Notes under the pieces: generated by a model
The model's database searches: none
What the model saw: the letters and a program-made list of their open reading frames with translations, nothing else
What the model was told of the DNA's origin: nothing
Made by a program: the position numbers and the translations under genes
Part shown: positions 1 through 12,763 of the stretch, one piece after another
How positions within the stretch are numbered: the stretch's first letter is position 1
How the letters are laid out: every line of letters starts with the position of its first letter
Source: Clavelina lepadiformis
Lineage: Eukaryota > Chordata > Ascidiacea > Aplousobranchia > Clavelinidae
Length of the DNA: 64,000 bases
Assembly: GCF_947623445.1 (NCBI RefSeq)
Contig: NC_135248.1
Location: forward strand, 4,030,977 to 4,094,976
Direction: 5' to 3'

Positions 1-1013
1 AGTCAGGCGATTCGCATACTATCGGGTCGACCAATCACCTGTCCGTGCGGTGGTGCTAGAGGGCGTATTAGAAGCAATGATGCGTTGATAAACCTGAGCG
101 CAAGAAAACATTCTCGATAACGATCTCATTGTTATGCTTAGTATTGGGCTAGACCTCTTCTACGCGCATTTTGGCATCATCCATTTGTTGTGCACTTAAG
201 ATATTACGTTGTTAATAAACGTGTTTTCAATGTTAGGGAACATGTTCTCTACATCTTCCAACAGTGTAGTTGTTCCGTTGTTTGTGTTATTTTGGCCTTA
301 AATTTGTTAAACTTAGGAATTATTTTATGGGTTTGGTGGCCATGCTAATCTACCATCTTATAGCACAATTGCGTTATTCCTATCTTGCATGTTTTAAGCC
401 CTTGGGCTTTGCCACTTTTTCCTGCTCGTTAACTGTTCGTGAATCAAATAAATCTGCTGCTCAGCTCATTAATTGTTCGTGAGCATGTGTTTTATTGTGC
501 TGTAATTACAACGGTTAGCATTGTAACTTTCGTTCCGTACAGTTAATCGTGAAAAATAAACAAGAGAATGCAACCACGCACACGCACATTTTCTTATTCA
601 CTCTAAAATCTACTTTTAAACATCTACTTACTAACCAATTTTTAACAAAAGTTTATGATTTTTAATAACTTATTTGAGGGTACTGGGATTTAGTCTAAAC
701 AGCATAACAACTAAACATGGCCGTTGCTACGTTCAAAATCTTTACACTGCTTAGTGCTGCTTTTATATCAAACACTTTTTATGAAACCTGTCAAAATCTA
801 CACAAAGTCCCATTTGCATGGTTAGTCTATTTGCTGTCGATTTTACCAACCTCGGAAATGTCAAAGTATTTTGATTGATCGTTTTAATTTCAAGTTAACA
901 ACAACATATTACTCATAGTTTTAAAATTCATAGTATTCTGCTTATAGAATTAAACTATATACAGTACTATAAACTATAAAGAATAGAAAATAGAAAATTC
1001 TGCTCATAGTTCA
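1..1013. other. non-coding flank, no gene recognised
   Basis: AT-rich sequence with one 70-codon open frame at 270-482 that has no recognisable motif and no splice context. I see no RNA gene or transposon end here. Confidence 0.5.
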
Positions 1014-1328
1014 CAGAGTCAAGTTGAGTCAATTTAAACTGTGACTTGAGCTAAGTCAGGTCAATGCTTTTAATTTCAAAAACATTTATGTCGACATGAT
1101 ATATCATACATTGCATTAAAATATCTAAGCAGTTAGTTTGTTAATGTTAATGCTTTCTGAAATTTTTTTGAAAACTATTCGTTTTTAACCTTTTCGTATA
1201 ACGTGGCTGGTGGCTCCATTAATTCAGCACCTGGACTCGATCGAAGTCAAGTCATTCAAAACGTTTGACTCGATTCAGACCAAGTCATGAGAAATTTGAC
1301 TCGAGTCGACTCGAATCATCGCAACACT
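1014..1328. repeat. degenerate MITE with inverted GAGTCAA-rich ends
   Basis: The left end (about 1014-1070) and the reverse complement of the right end (about 1255-1328) share a diverged pattern of GAGTCAA followed by TGACTTG. The right end finishes in a CAGTGTTGCGATGATTCGAG-type terminus read on the minus strand, which resembles hAT-family MITE ends. The left terminus lacks the matching bases, so the element is old or truncated. No clean target duplication is visible. Confidence 0.35.
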
Positions 1329-1794
1329 GCTGTCAACTTACTTCCTCACATTTCTCCCACTCATATATGCCGTTGACCACTTGCTGGCGCACCCCGACAG
1401 ACTGACCAATCCCTGGATTTAGCATCAAAACAACTGAAGGTCAGGATGTCCGTCATATAAAAAAACCATAGGTTGTCAATTGAATGAATGAGTGCAGGCC
1501 TGCAAGGTGCACATTTAAAAAACATGACATGAAAAAATTAAATTACAAATGGGTAAAGCCACACTAAACTCCTATTCACCTTCCATTCTACATTATTGAG
1601 GTCACAATCGTGACAGCTTTGTGAAGTCATACAGTTTCCTTCATATCCAATGCACTTGAGTAACATCATCCATAGGAAGAAACGTGTGCAGCTTGCAGCA
1701 AACTATGTCGCTATGTCACCAACTACATTTCATTTACAACTCGAAAATAAAAGTAATAGTACTATAAAAGTACTAGTTTGCAGAGTATTAAAGT

Positions 1795-2150
1795 ATTTTG
1801 GATCTGACAGATTTGACAGAAAGACACAGGCGTTTCGCTGATGATAACTTCATGCTAACATTTTGCGTTCATGTTGTTAAGGTGGAAAGATACCGACACC
1901 GTTATGGTTCTGTTCAGCTTCAATCTCCATTTCTGCAGACAGGTCGACAAAGTAGTCACATCACGGCAAAGGGTGTTGTTTCCCATTCCTGCACTAAGCA
2001 CACGATGGAAAATTTGTCCGCTGAGGTGTGCATGGACCACATGGTGTTTGGTAGGTCATGGGTGTAGATGTTGAAGAGAAGTGGAGGAATCAAGGCCGAT
2101 CCTTGCGGGATGTTGTCTTTGAGGCGTCGTAGCTTGCTTCGCTGACCTTG
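1795..2150 (-). pseudogene. non-LTR retrotransposon reverse transcriptase fragment
   Basis: Read on the minus strand, 2150-1980 encodes an IPQGSALIPPLLFNIYTHDL-like stretch. This matches the conserved RT block that has PQGS followed by P-x-LFNIY. After a frame change, about 2040-1855 continues with a KWRLKLN and VSVSFHLNN stretch typical of the thumb-side region of Jockey/CR1-class RTs. The catalytic YADD box is degraded: the expected position reads SADK. Only this internal piece remains, with no endonuclease, no 3' tail and at least one frameshift, so it is a dead-on-arrival LINE copy. The plus-strand open frames here are shadows of it. Confidence 0.65.
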
Positions 2151-2551
2151 ACCGATAATTAATTTTCAATCAGTCATTTTATATCTTGATATAATATTAA
2201 TACCTGCAAATACGAAAAAACAAATTTATCACAACCAATTAGTGATCATGCTTTGTTCTGTGATGTGACTTGATTTAAAGCTTTGGCTCCTCATTTTATG
2301 AAAATTTGAACAAATCAAAAAAAATCAAGCAGTAGAATTACTTTAAATATATGTAAAAATACAACCAGTGTTAAAAAATCAAGCAAGTAGGCCGGTAACG
2401 TAAGTAAAAAACATTTACTTAAACAAGGTTATAATCATTTGTTATTTATTTTTGTAGCAAAATGAGAAATAATGCTAAAATTTATCAGACTTTAAAATTA
2501 AATCTTGTTTCTTGGAGAATTTGGCTTTACAATTTTTTCTTCAAAACTTAA

Positions 2552-5311
2552 ATGGGGTCCTGCCTAAGTACATCAAGCAATAAACAAAATATTCCTGAAC
2601 CGGGAATCAAATTTGTTCAAAAAGATTTCAGTGAAAAAGATCTCAGGTTAGCAGAAGAGTTGAGAAAAATGTGCAATGAGAAAGGTAAAGAAAATGATCC
2701 CTGTGCATCAGCAGAGATCTTTCATCAAATGGGACTTCTTTATAAAATCAAAAGCCCAGACAAGATAAGTCTAATTCGCAGCGCTGCCCTTCTAAATGCT
2801 GTCATTTCCAGGCAACCTTCAAATCAACAACTTATAGATGATTTGCAACTGTTTTGCACAGAATTGCTCCAAACAGCTGGTGCTGAGAAAATGGATGCTG
2901 ATTTAATGCAAATATCAAACCAGGCTGCACAAATGATCAAAGAAATGAGAGACACAGCTCAACAAGCATTATCGAGATTGGAAACTATCCCTTATGACAT
3001 CACGATTGGGGAACAAAATCAATTGGAAGTAAAAAAGATTCATGACATTAAGTTGATTCAAGAACAAATAACACAGAAGTACGGTGATGTAATGAGATAT
3101 ATAGCAGAGAAATGCATTGAAATAATGGGCAAGAATCTGTGTGAGTTTTGTATTGCTGCGATGGGATCACTGGCACGATCTGAGGTCACACCTTACTCAG
3201 ATTTTGAACATATTATTCTGTTAGAAGAAGGAGTGAAAAAAAGGGAAAAAATGAGAAACTTCTGGAATATTTTTGATGGTTTTCGGTAATCTTCAATACT
3301 ATCGTGATCAACTTAAAAGAAACAATTATTCCCAGTGTTGCCATTCCAAGTTTAAACGATGTCACCAAAAAAGGCGGGGACTGGTTTTTCGATTCTTATA
3401 CAACGCGTGGAATATCGTTCGACGGAATGATGCCTTTTGCATGTAAACTACCACTTGGTAGGACAGAAAAGACAAAAAATAAACCATGGACAACTGAATT
3501 GATACAAATAGTAAGTGACATGGTAAAATATTTGGACCAAGAAGAACTTATAAAAAATGGCTACAAGATTCATCAGGTGATTTGTACGACAACAGTCATT
3601 TATGGAGCCACACCATATATGGTCTGTTTACTGATCAAGTAAAATCAAGTCTCCAGAACAACAAAGAATCAAATCATGATCTTTTAAAACAACAACTCAA
3701 AGAAGACTTGAAAAATTTTGATGCAATCAAGAACTTAAATAACCTCTTTGCATCAAGCAAATGCAACATCAAGCGAGTAGTTTATCGAAGTACCAGTATA
3801 TTTATAGCAGCTTTAGGACTACTATACTCCATTGATAAAGCATTCTCATTTGCAATTATCCAACAACTCCATGAAAACAAGAAAATCAATGATGAAACCG
3901 CACATCTGCTATCTTATGCTGTTGCTGTTAGCTGCCAAGTCAGACTAAGTTGGTATATGAACAAACAGAGCCAAGATGATTATGTTGGTGAAGATGAGGT
4001 TTATCGTGTCACAGATAACCCTTATTCTAAACTGACAAATTTTGTAGGCCACAAAAGTTCTGTTGATTACTTTATTATAGCATATAATTTGCAAAAAGTA
4101 CTCAGAAATGACTTGTATAATCTGAGATGTGACATTACTATTGATCTAAAGCAGCGTTGTCCAACTGCAGGCCCGCAGGCCAACTTTGGCCCGCAGGCCA
4201 ACTTTGGCCCGCGAAGTGATAGTCAGCTTTGATAGTCGCTATTGTCGAGGAAGAACCTTGACCGCAGATGTCACATTGATCAGTATTTAATAGCTAAATT
4301 TTGAACTATTCTAATTTCAGTTTTAATAAAAAAAGAGAACTTTTTTCAGTTCTAATTTCAGTTTTAATATCATTGTCACATTGTTGTTCAGTTCTAATTT
4401 CACATTTCTTCAGTTCTAATTTAAAAAGATTGGCCCGCAAGATAAAAAAATTTTCTGATTTTGGCCCGCGATGAAAAGAAGTTGGACCACGCTGATCTAA
4501 AGGATAAATTCAAAATGCTGTTTTTACTTGGACTCTATGATCAAGAACTATCAGTGAAAGCAAACGATTCTTTGAACACAAACCAGGAAATGCATCACTT
4601 GATGATGAACACTTTATAAAATGTCTTGAGGCATTTGCATATTATCGAAAAGATCAAATCAAAGACTCACTTTCCGTGTGGGAGCAGCTGGATCAACAAG
4701 ATGTACAAAATTCCAGATGTATAGGACGTTTGATGGTTTACAAAGCATGGTGCTTGAAGAAGTTGAATCGACATCAAGAAGCACTTCAGCAAGTTGATGA
4801 CGTCATAAGTAAAATCCATGACTTGAAAGTGTCGGAGCAAAATAAATATCAATGTTTGAATCAGCTGCATCCTATCAATGGCTGGTGTAAACAGGAGATT
4901 GGCCAATATCAAGATGCTGTTAAAGAATACAGAGAGACGCTCAAATATCTAGATCTTCGAGATGATCAGAACCAACCTGCTGTTAAACTAAGCAAAGAAC
5001 GAACATTACATAACATCGGATGGTGCTTGTATGAGCTTGGTGATTATGATGCTGCAATAAGTGAGGTGAAGGAATCACTTGAGATTTGTGAACAAAACAA
5101 TCTTCCTGTAGTGGACAAGTGCGACTCCTACTGGTTATTAGGCAAGTGTCACTTTGCCAAAGCAGAATATGACACAGCTTTAACATATTTTAAAACAGAA
5201 CTAGATCTGAGGTTGCGCAATGTACCAAGAAGAAAACAAGACTCTGATGAAGACATCAAAGAAGCAAGAAACAACATAAATAAGTGTGAAGAGAAACTAG
5301 AAATAAAATAA
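2552..5311 (+). pseudogene. broken nucleotidyltransferase (DUF294-like) + TPR protein gene
   Basis: This intronless locus is split over at least three frames. The first open frame (2552-3289, 245 codons) starts MGSCLSTSS, a plausible N-myristoylation signal with a cysteine that could be palmitoylated. It contains GSLARSEVTPYSDFEHI, the GS-x(n)-D-x-E signature of the DNA polymerase beta-type nucleotidyltransferase fold as in DUF294/GlnD-like proteins. Homology continues at about 3268-3642 (a frame change near 3265, start of NLKETIIPSVAIPSLND), at about 3575-4151 (a frame change near 3575), and again beyond a MITE at 4495. Another frameshift lies near 4560. The 3' part (about 4570-5311) holds at least three tetratricopeptide-like repeats (for example LHNIGWCLYELGDYDAAI, and YWLLGKCHFAKAEYDTALTY). 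The breaks and the inserted MITE argue for a pseudogene; the pure-frame blocks between them argue that it died recently. Similar NTase-TPR proteins occur as uncharacterised families in marine invertebrates (from memory). The function is unknown. Confidence 0.75.
4152..4494. mobile_element. 343-bp hAT-type MITE with 8-bp TSD
   Basis: The termini are CAGCGTTGTCCAAC at the left and GTTGGACCACGCTG at the right, which are inverted. They are flanked by the 8-bp direct repeat ATCTAAAG at 4144-4151 and 4495-4502. CAG-type ends, an 8-bp duplication and the subterminal GGCCCGC motif are typical of non-autonomous hAT elements. A GGCCCGC-AGGCCAACTTT unit is tandemly repeated just inside the left end, and a TTCAGTTCTAATTTCA motif repeats in the middle. 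The insertion splits the nucleotidyltransferase-TPR locus. Confidence 0.88.
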
Positions 5312-6939
5312 ATGTTGTCATTATTATCTGCCTTGTAGCCAACTTATATTTTGCTGGAAGTTACAATGACAAATGCATTTCTTATGCTTAAAAGCTTTTC
5401 TATATGACATCACTGTACATACTTGCAAGGTCAATAACAATGTTTGCTGTCAGACTGTCCTGATAACTCTCTGACCCTAACCAGCTATTGTAACATTTTA
5501 CCGTTACTGATATTTAGTAATGCTTACTCTGTAGTTTCTATTGTCTGTTTGTGACTGAAACCAAAATGAAGCCGAAGTTAATTGACTTCAAGGTTTTCCG
5601 TTGTCGAAGTTTGGCAAGATTAAGAAAAACCCTAAATTTCTTCAATTTACCAACATTTATGTCTTCTAATTTAACTTTCCCACGTTATCATGACTCATGA
5701 AAATCATCGAACGAGAAAATGTGATGTCATGAATATTGTCGAAATCTAAACTCATAAAAATCATAATTAAAAATTTTCCGTGATTTGTTCAAAAGCAGAA
5801 AAAGAGATATGTGACGTCAATCGAAATTTCTTTTTATTATAACTCTTAAAAAGCTTGGCTGGTAGCTTAATCTGACTTTCATTTCTATGTAAAAACTGGT
5901 TTGTTTTTAAAATAAAACTTAGATTCTTTAATGAACTTGTGATAATAAGGGGATATTATAGTATACAGATCGAATACAGTTTAGAGTTCTTATTTTCAGA
6001 AATCTGCATTGCGAAGCATTGCATTGCGTATCGATGACTTCCTGTTTTCCGTTTTTGGTCGTAACATTACTTTCGTGCCTGCCTATCCTGCGTAAATTAT
6101 TCACAGCTATTCAATGCATTCAGTTTGCTAAGATCATCGCTGTAACATGGACGTCTCTATGCTGTTGCTGTGGCAATGTTTTGTCAAAATGTATTTGTTC
6201 AAAACTTCAAAGAAACTTCAATATAATCAGCATATACAGTTGTCATTCCTGTGCAACCATTGTTGAATTCAATTTGAAGAAGTTCAATGTTAAGATAGAC
6301 AACTTTGTTGTCATTTTCACAAGACAATAAGTCGTCAAGGTGAAAAATTAAATCTGAGAGTGAGAAAAGCAGACAACGTAGGCCTATACCAAAGCAGCTA
6401 GAACAAAACAATTCACTAATATAACTTTCTCAGTTTTTTTCCATTTTTAAAAATGACGACAAGTTCGCTGATGTTACACTCGCGGTATTTTCATTATTTT
6501 GGATTGTCTTCATAATAAAATAAGTCATAAAGGGCGATTATTTTTGACCTAAAAATTGAAAATTTTAACATATGAATTATAGTCAAATTACGCATTATTG
6601 TAAGTTACAAAAAGTTAAAATTTATTGTAGTAGCCTAAATTAAGGCAAAAATTGAACACAGACCTAGACTATTCTGAAAAAGGAAATGAGCTAATTTCAA
6701 ATCACTGCTAAAAAAACTGCAACTAAGACACACACAACAAAAATTGTTCAATACATTTGTCTAAACTAAAGTTACATGAAGTTATTGAACTATCCACAGC
6801 AAAACCGAAGCAAGAGCTGATTCACAATAAGTAGACAATGACCATTGCAACATTATGACCATTTACAACAGTATAAAGTAGGCTACAAGGTGTACAATGT
6901 AAAATTTCAAGTTCGCCTACAGTGCAACCTCTAAGACAC
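5312..6939. other. intergenic, no gene recognised
   Basis: AT-rich sequence between the broken TPR gene and the Gypsy element. The open frames at 6019-6330 (+) and 6199-6411 (-) have no recognisable domain. The last four bases (6936-6939, ACAC) are the Gypsy target duplication. Confidence 0.5.
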
Positions 6940-7459
6940 TATGACGCTTTAGGTTTCGTCACAATGGATAGCTGTATTTGACTTAGCTATCGTCTTGGTT
7001 AGCATACGAGTCCCTCTCACTTCTGACCGTGAAGTTTGATTTTTCGGTTTACATCAATACGTAAATGTTATTTAACGTACACTTACCTATTGATAAATCG
7101 CCTGCAAAAATAATGAATACCCCGGCAGCAACAGAATACACTTTTATTATAGCCTTCAGTCGCCCAACAAATGTAATTCAGGTAATCACGTTTTAATGCA
7201 CTCGTTTTACTGTATCTCCATCAACTCTCCCCGACTCGCAACCAAACCATCCCCTTTTTTAGCATAAATCTTTTTTTTTGTCCGTTCGTTGTTTTTCTTC
7301 AAAAGTTGCATCATCCTGGCCAAGTTTGACCTCTGACGTATTTGTTTTCCAATTTCCGAACCAGTTCAATCAAGGTCTTCACATTATCATTTCTGATGCA
7401 GATGTTTTTCTGCACGTAGGCTATGACGTGACACAGAGTCACGTGGTTTGGTTGTCACA
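6940..7459 (-). repeat. 3' LTR of Gypsy element
   Basis: 520 bp, same length and by eye the same sequence as 14272-14791. Read on the minus strand it begins TGTGAC and ends GTCATA, an imperfect inverted terminus (TG..TA instead of TG..CA). The open frame at 7278-7487 lies inside the LTR, recurs in the other LTR, and is not a gene. Confidence 0.95.
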
Positions 7460-7803
7460 TAACTCTCCACCCGAGACCGGAACGTGACGTAGGAACGTTT
7501 TTGCAGAGGGAGCAGGCGACCGAAGCAAAAGGTCGAAAGAAACAATGAATGGCACAAGAGAAGAAACATCGCTCTGGAATTAGGATTCCTTCACGATGTA
7601 GATGAACATTTAGGATACAATGTCTGAAACTCAAAAGCATATCGATTAATAATATCACAAACACAAGCAGATAATTACAGGTATAATACATAAGTGGAAT
7701 ATGTTTAAAGTAATAATACACGACATGATACGTATTCGTGGAGTAACGTGAGCGTAGATCATAGCGATATATACAAGCATAAGCAAAAGTATGTACATCA
7801 CAT

Positions 7804-9439
7804 TTAATTGTCAGACAAGTTCAGAGTTCGTTTAAAACGAGAAAACTTAGTGCATGTCAATTTCACCAAAAATGGATTGACAATTTTGAAAAGCCAAACA
7901 GTCCAAATAATGGTCCAAACAATTGATAAAATAAGCAAGATTGAGAAAATGCCACTGATGACTGGGGAGTTTATACTAAAAATCATTTGAAAAAGGTGTT
8001 TTTAAAGGTTTTAGAAACAGTATTCTGAATATAGGATAAATCGGCTTGGGTATTAGCTTGGGGTGTGCCGCCAAGAAAAGTGTAAAGCTTAACCCGTATG
8101 AGGCGTGTCTGACTGACTGCTTCCAGGATTCCACTGAGATCATCATGTCCATCAATGTTGCCAGGAAACAAGTTAATGAGTGAAGAGAAATTAAGGGTGA
8201 ACATTGGAGCTTTTACATTCACCGAGGACGAAGTAATGGAGTGAGGGTCATTATGACGTAAGGTCAGCGTGTAGTTATCGTATACATAGAAAGTTCCATC
8301 AATAACAAAAGTAACTGTTTTTCAGGAATGTAATTTTCAACAAAACGCACATCTTTGTGTACAAATTCAAATTGCGCATGCTGGACGTCTAAGTAGATGG
8401 CTGAGGACTTCACTAGGGAACAAAGGGCCTATGACGTAGAAAATGTCAGCCAGAAATGATTGGATTTGGCATTCTAAGTAATGGATATCACTCGTCAAAT
8501 GATGAATTGTTTCTTTAGTGAGATCTGTTGCTGCATTCAACAAATAAGCTTCTGCAGCGTACATAGAAAAACTATGTAAAGGAATTGCAATTTTTTTGAA
8601 GTATCCCGAGCAACTTGCAATGTGTTGATGCGATTGCAATTGAAGGGGACAAGTATAAGTCCGCTAGGTGCGCGTGTTGCGGTGTCGTGGAAGCAAGTCC
8701 TTACCGGTATAGGACATGTCACCCGTTTGTGGATTGACACACCTAGTGACTTAATTTCAAGACGAAAAAGTTCATTGTGCTTATGGAAATGCATTAAAAG
8801 CGTCTCATTGTCGTGCCCTATGCGTTTGTATCGGCAATTTATTTTGCTACTTATGTAGTCCCATATGTAGCAACTTGTGCCCGAAACATAGGAGCCTTGA
8901 GTGATTTTGCAAGAGGACATCGATCCGATTGGACTGCTCATTTTACCTCTCGCATGATCATAAATAGCTAAGGATTTAATAAGAATGACGTTGTATACAG
9001 TATTGGAAGATTCGGTAGGCCATTTGTAAGTTATGACGTTTCTGGTAGAAATCGTCCAAGTAATGCCATCGGTCGTCGCTAGTGGTCCACAGCCAGCTGC
9101 GTGTTTTGTTCTTGCCCATTCTGCACATGCAGCGGGACTGGGCGCTTGTTCTATACGCGTTTGCGCATGATGGGTTTTCGCTCCAAAAAAGAAAAAGACA
9201 GTCTTAACCGTGCTGCTGACAAGGTAACATTTGTATATCGGGATGTGTACAGTATGGGGTGTGGGGTCATAAATCTCCACACGGCATTTTTGAATCAGTG
9301 TGCCTTTTTGCCCTACACAAGGGAAAGGTTTCTGCACAAAATACTCATTGATAATGACATTGCGGTGACAGAGGTTCAGAGAAAGGGGTAATATTGCTCC
9401 TGGTAATGTCAAGAGAATCACATGTGAAATAAAATGCAT
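7804..9439 (-). pseudogene. env-like third ORF of the Gypsy element, broken
   Basis: It lies downstream of integrase, where errantivirus-like elements carry an envelope gene. The 300-codon upstream part (9439-8537) begins with a hydrophobic signal-peptide-like segment (about residues 3-22) and is rich in cysteines. Frame changes or stops follow near 8600 (at a run of A/T), at 8367-8369 (TGA) and near 7985. The last piece (7986-7804) holds one strongly hydrophobic span, about residues 11-33, that would serve as a membrane anchor, followed by a basic tail. Signal peptide, ectodomain, anchor and position together support an envelope-type glycoprotein. I could not assign a fusogen class. Confidence 0.6.
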
Positions 9440-9441
9440 GA

Positions 9442-12400
9442 CTAACGATATCGGTGTGGTTTGCGGATTATTCTGCCTCGTCTAGTAGTATAGGTATCTG
9501 CTGGTAGTTCATCAATGTCTTGAGGAATAACACTATCGGGAATATCCTGTTCCGTGTCTGAGTCTGAGGTGTCGACGAAGTCAGTGAGCGGAAACGGAAG
9601 GTTGGAGTGTAAGTTGGTGTCATGGAAGGAGGAAGGCAGTTGCTCCTCTTGTTCAGTATTAATATCAGCGAAAGCTAGGCCTGGTAAATAAGCTTGCTTT
9701 AAACGATCCAAAGAAACATTTTCATGTTTATTCTTAATTAATAGGGTGAAATATTTGTCTGTTCGATCTAAGACAAGGAATGGACCATCATAAAAGCGTG
9801 AAAGGGGCTTCCTATGTGCATCATGTCTCACAAAAACGTGAGAACAAGTCCAAAGGTCTTTGTGAACGTACGTTTTAATGGGGTAGGGCTCACGCGGAGG
9901 AATGTATCGAAGTTTTTCCATGTCTTTGCTGAGGGTAGTGACATACCTAGACAGAGGAAGGTAATTTTCATCAGGTGGTTCAAAGAATTCTCCTGGGAGA
10001 CGAATTGTGGTTCCAAAAGTTAATTCGGCAGGAGAAGTTTGTATATCAGCTTTCATCGTTGCATGTAAGCCGAGTACAACCCAACCAAGGTTGTTTATCC
10101 AATCAGAATCTTGTGTGTGAGCTCTAAGGGCTCTCTTCAGTGTTTGTATTTTTCTTTCAACAGCGCCGTCACTACTTGCATGATAAGCTGTGGTATGAAT
10201 CAGATGAGTACCCATGAAAGCCGCTAGATCTCGAAAAAGTACGGAGGTAAATTGGGAACCGCGATCAGTTGTTAATTTCATAGGAACACCAAAGTACGAG
10301 ACCCAATTTAAAATCAATGCATTGGCAACCTCTTTAGCAGTGATATCTCGTAATGGAGCTGCAACCATAAACCTGGTAAATCTATCAGTGATCATCAGAA
10401 TATGAGTAACCGTTACTGGGCGGTAAAGGGCCAAGTATGTCAGCATGAATATGGGAAAACCTTCCATCTGGTTTCTTGAATTTCTGCAAAGGGGTTACGG
10501 CATGTCTATGTATTTTAGATTGTTGACAAGGTATACATCTTCGAACCCAATCTCTACAATCCAAAAGAAGTTGAGGCCACACGTATCGTTTGGACATCAA
10601 TTTTTGCGTTGCTTTGATACCACCATGAGAAAGTCCGTGTATTTTATCGAATACCTGTCGACGAAACGACTGCGGCAGAAGGGGTCTTGGTTGACCTTTA
10701 CTGACGTCACACAAGATTGAAATGTTTTGATTAGTTATTGGTATCTGGCGAAGCTGTAATGACGTGTCGCCTGAAATCAAATCCTGTAATGTGGGGTCCG
10801 TAAATTGTTCAGCCGCCATTCGCTCAAAATCAAGCGTTGGAGAATCTTCGACAATCCCAGCAACAATTTGGTATTGATTGTCAGGTTGTTCGTTCTGTTT
10901 GTCATCTGAAACAGGGGAGGCATCTTGAGCTGGATCATTGGCGGGCGAACGTGACAAGAGATCTGCAGTTAGGTTCTGATCTCCAGGTATGTATTGAAAG
11001 GCCGACGTGAATTCTAAAACAAATGACAAGTATCTATACAAACGTGGGGATATTGAGGACAAGTCACGTTTAACCATAGACACTAAGGGCTTGTGGTCAG
11101 TGAAAAGAGCAAAGTCTCTTCCCTCTAAATAATATCGGAAATGACGTACAGCCATTGAAGCTGCTAAAGCTTCTCTCTCAATAGTGCTGTATTTCGATTG
11201 GCATTGGTTAAAATTCTTTGAGAAAAATGCAAGTGGCCGTTCAGTGTCGTCAACGATCTGTGTCAGTAAACCACCTGCTGCATGAAGTGAGGCGTCAGTG
11301 TATAGGCGTGTTGTTGCATTCCTGACAGGAAAATCTAAGGTCACCGTATTTGCAAGCACGTTTTTAGCTTGGTCAAAGGCTTCATTGGCTTCCGTTGTCC
11401 AATTGATGGGCTTTTTTCTCTTTGACTGGGTTTGATCATCTTGTTTAGTGGTGCTAAAAGAGTTGAGCACTTAGGAATAAACTTGCGATAAAAATTAATC
11501 ATTCCCAAGAATCTGCGAAGATCTCTCATATTAGCCGGTTTTGTAAAATCAACAATAGCCTTTACCTTCGATTCCAGAGGCTGAACTCCATGTTTAGAAA
11601 GTCTATGACCAAGAAATGTTAAAGAATCAGCACCCAATACGCACTTATCTTTATTCACGATCATATCAAACTGCAAAAGCCTATCAAAAACTGCTGCGAG
11701 ATGGGCTTTGTGATCTTTAGCTGAACTGGAAAAGATTATGATGTCATCACAATATACAAAACAGTTAGATAAACCTTGTAACACATGGTCTATTGCTCGT
11801 TGGAAAGTGGCCATAGAATTTCGAAGTCCAAATGGCATTCGTTGGAAGCAATAAGTAGCTCCCTTAAAAGTAAAAGCAGTCTTAGGGATATCTTCTGGAG
11901 CTACTTTAATTAGCCAATAAGCACTTTTCAAATCAAGGCGGGAATAAATACAGCTCCCAGCCATGTGGTTAACAAAATCAGACAAAAACGGGGTAGAGTA
12001 AGTATCCGGTGATGTGATAGCGTTCAAAAAACGATAATCAATGCAAAGTCGGAATTCCCCTGGGGTTGACTTCTGTACTAACTAACACAATATTTGAACG
12101 AAATGGGCTTGAGCTGGGAATTATTACACCCAATTCTAACATCCGGTCCAATTCCTTACGAATAATGGCTTCTTTTTCTGGCGAGAAACGAAACATTTTC
12201 TGCTTGATTGGTGCTGCTTGAGGATCGGTAACAATATGGTGAGTTACGCCCGGTATTGCACGTTGAGAAAATTTAGTGACGTCAAATACTTTAGAATATT
12301 TCTGGTAAACAAAGTCAAACTCGGTACTCGGTTGGCTCTGTTCAGCATCTGCATAAAAATGCGGGGTTTGTGAAAAAGAGCAGTCTGGTGTAGAATAAGC

Positions 12401-12746
12401 CGTGTTTGAGGCCTTCATCAAACGCTTAAGACATACATCCACAAGCAAACGACGCCAAGAAATCACAGCCAATTAGATTGGACGTTATGTTTTCGGCTAC
12501 CAAAAATTCCCAAGTGAAATCATCCTCAAAACCCAAAGAAATAGTTAAGCATTTCTTTCCAACAACTCTAATAGTAGAGCCATTTATTGCTTGAAAATTG
12601 TAATAACTTCCTTTTGTAAAATCAGAGCAATGTTTTGCACACACAAAAGATTTAGGCGATCCGGTATCAATCATAAAATCAAGCTTAGTTTTATCATCAT
12701 ATATGTACATCAAAGAATTTGATTTTACGCCGCCGATAACTTCCAA
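9442..12746 (-). pseudogene. Gypsy pol: protease, RT, RNase H, integrase, frameshifted
   Basis: Protease lies at 12746-12426 with the aspartic motif IDTGSPKS. RT spans about 12472-11341; it contains FVYCDDIIIF, the YxDD catalytic box in its YCDD form. RNase H (TDASLHAAGG) and the integrase zinc finger (H-H-C-C, ending CIPCQQSK) are in 11470-10385. The integrase core is in 10467-9442, with the second Asp in TTDRGSQF and the Glu in GAVERKIQ. The frame changes near 12450, 12080, 11440 and 10410. The one near 12080 sits at a 4-base direct repeat GTTAGTTA (minus strand), which suggests a 4-nt duplication. The other three look like single-base changes. Each block is well preserved between breaks. 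Confidence 0.9.
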
Positions 12747-12763
12747 AGGACCTGTCGGCGGCG

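Noticed and set aside
7278..7487. ORF repeated at 14610-14825
   Set aside because: It lies inside both Gypsy LTRs; the repetition is due to the LTRs, not to a gene pair.
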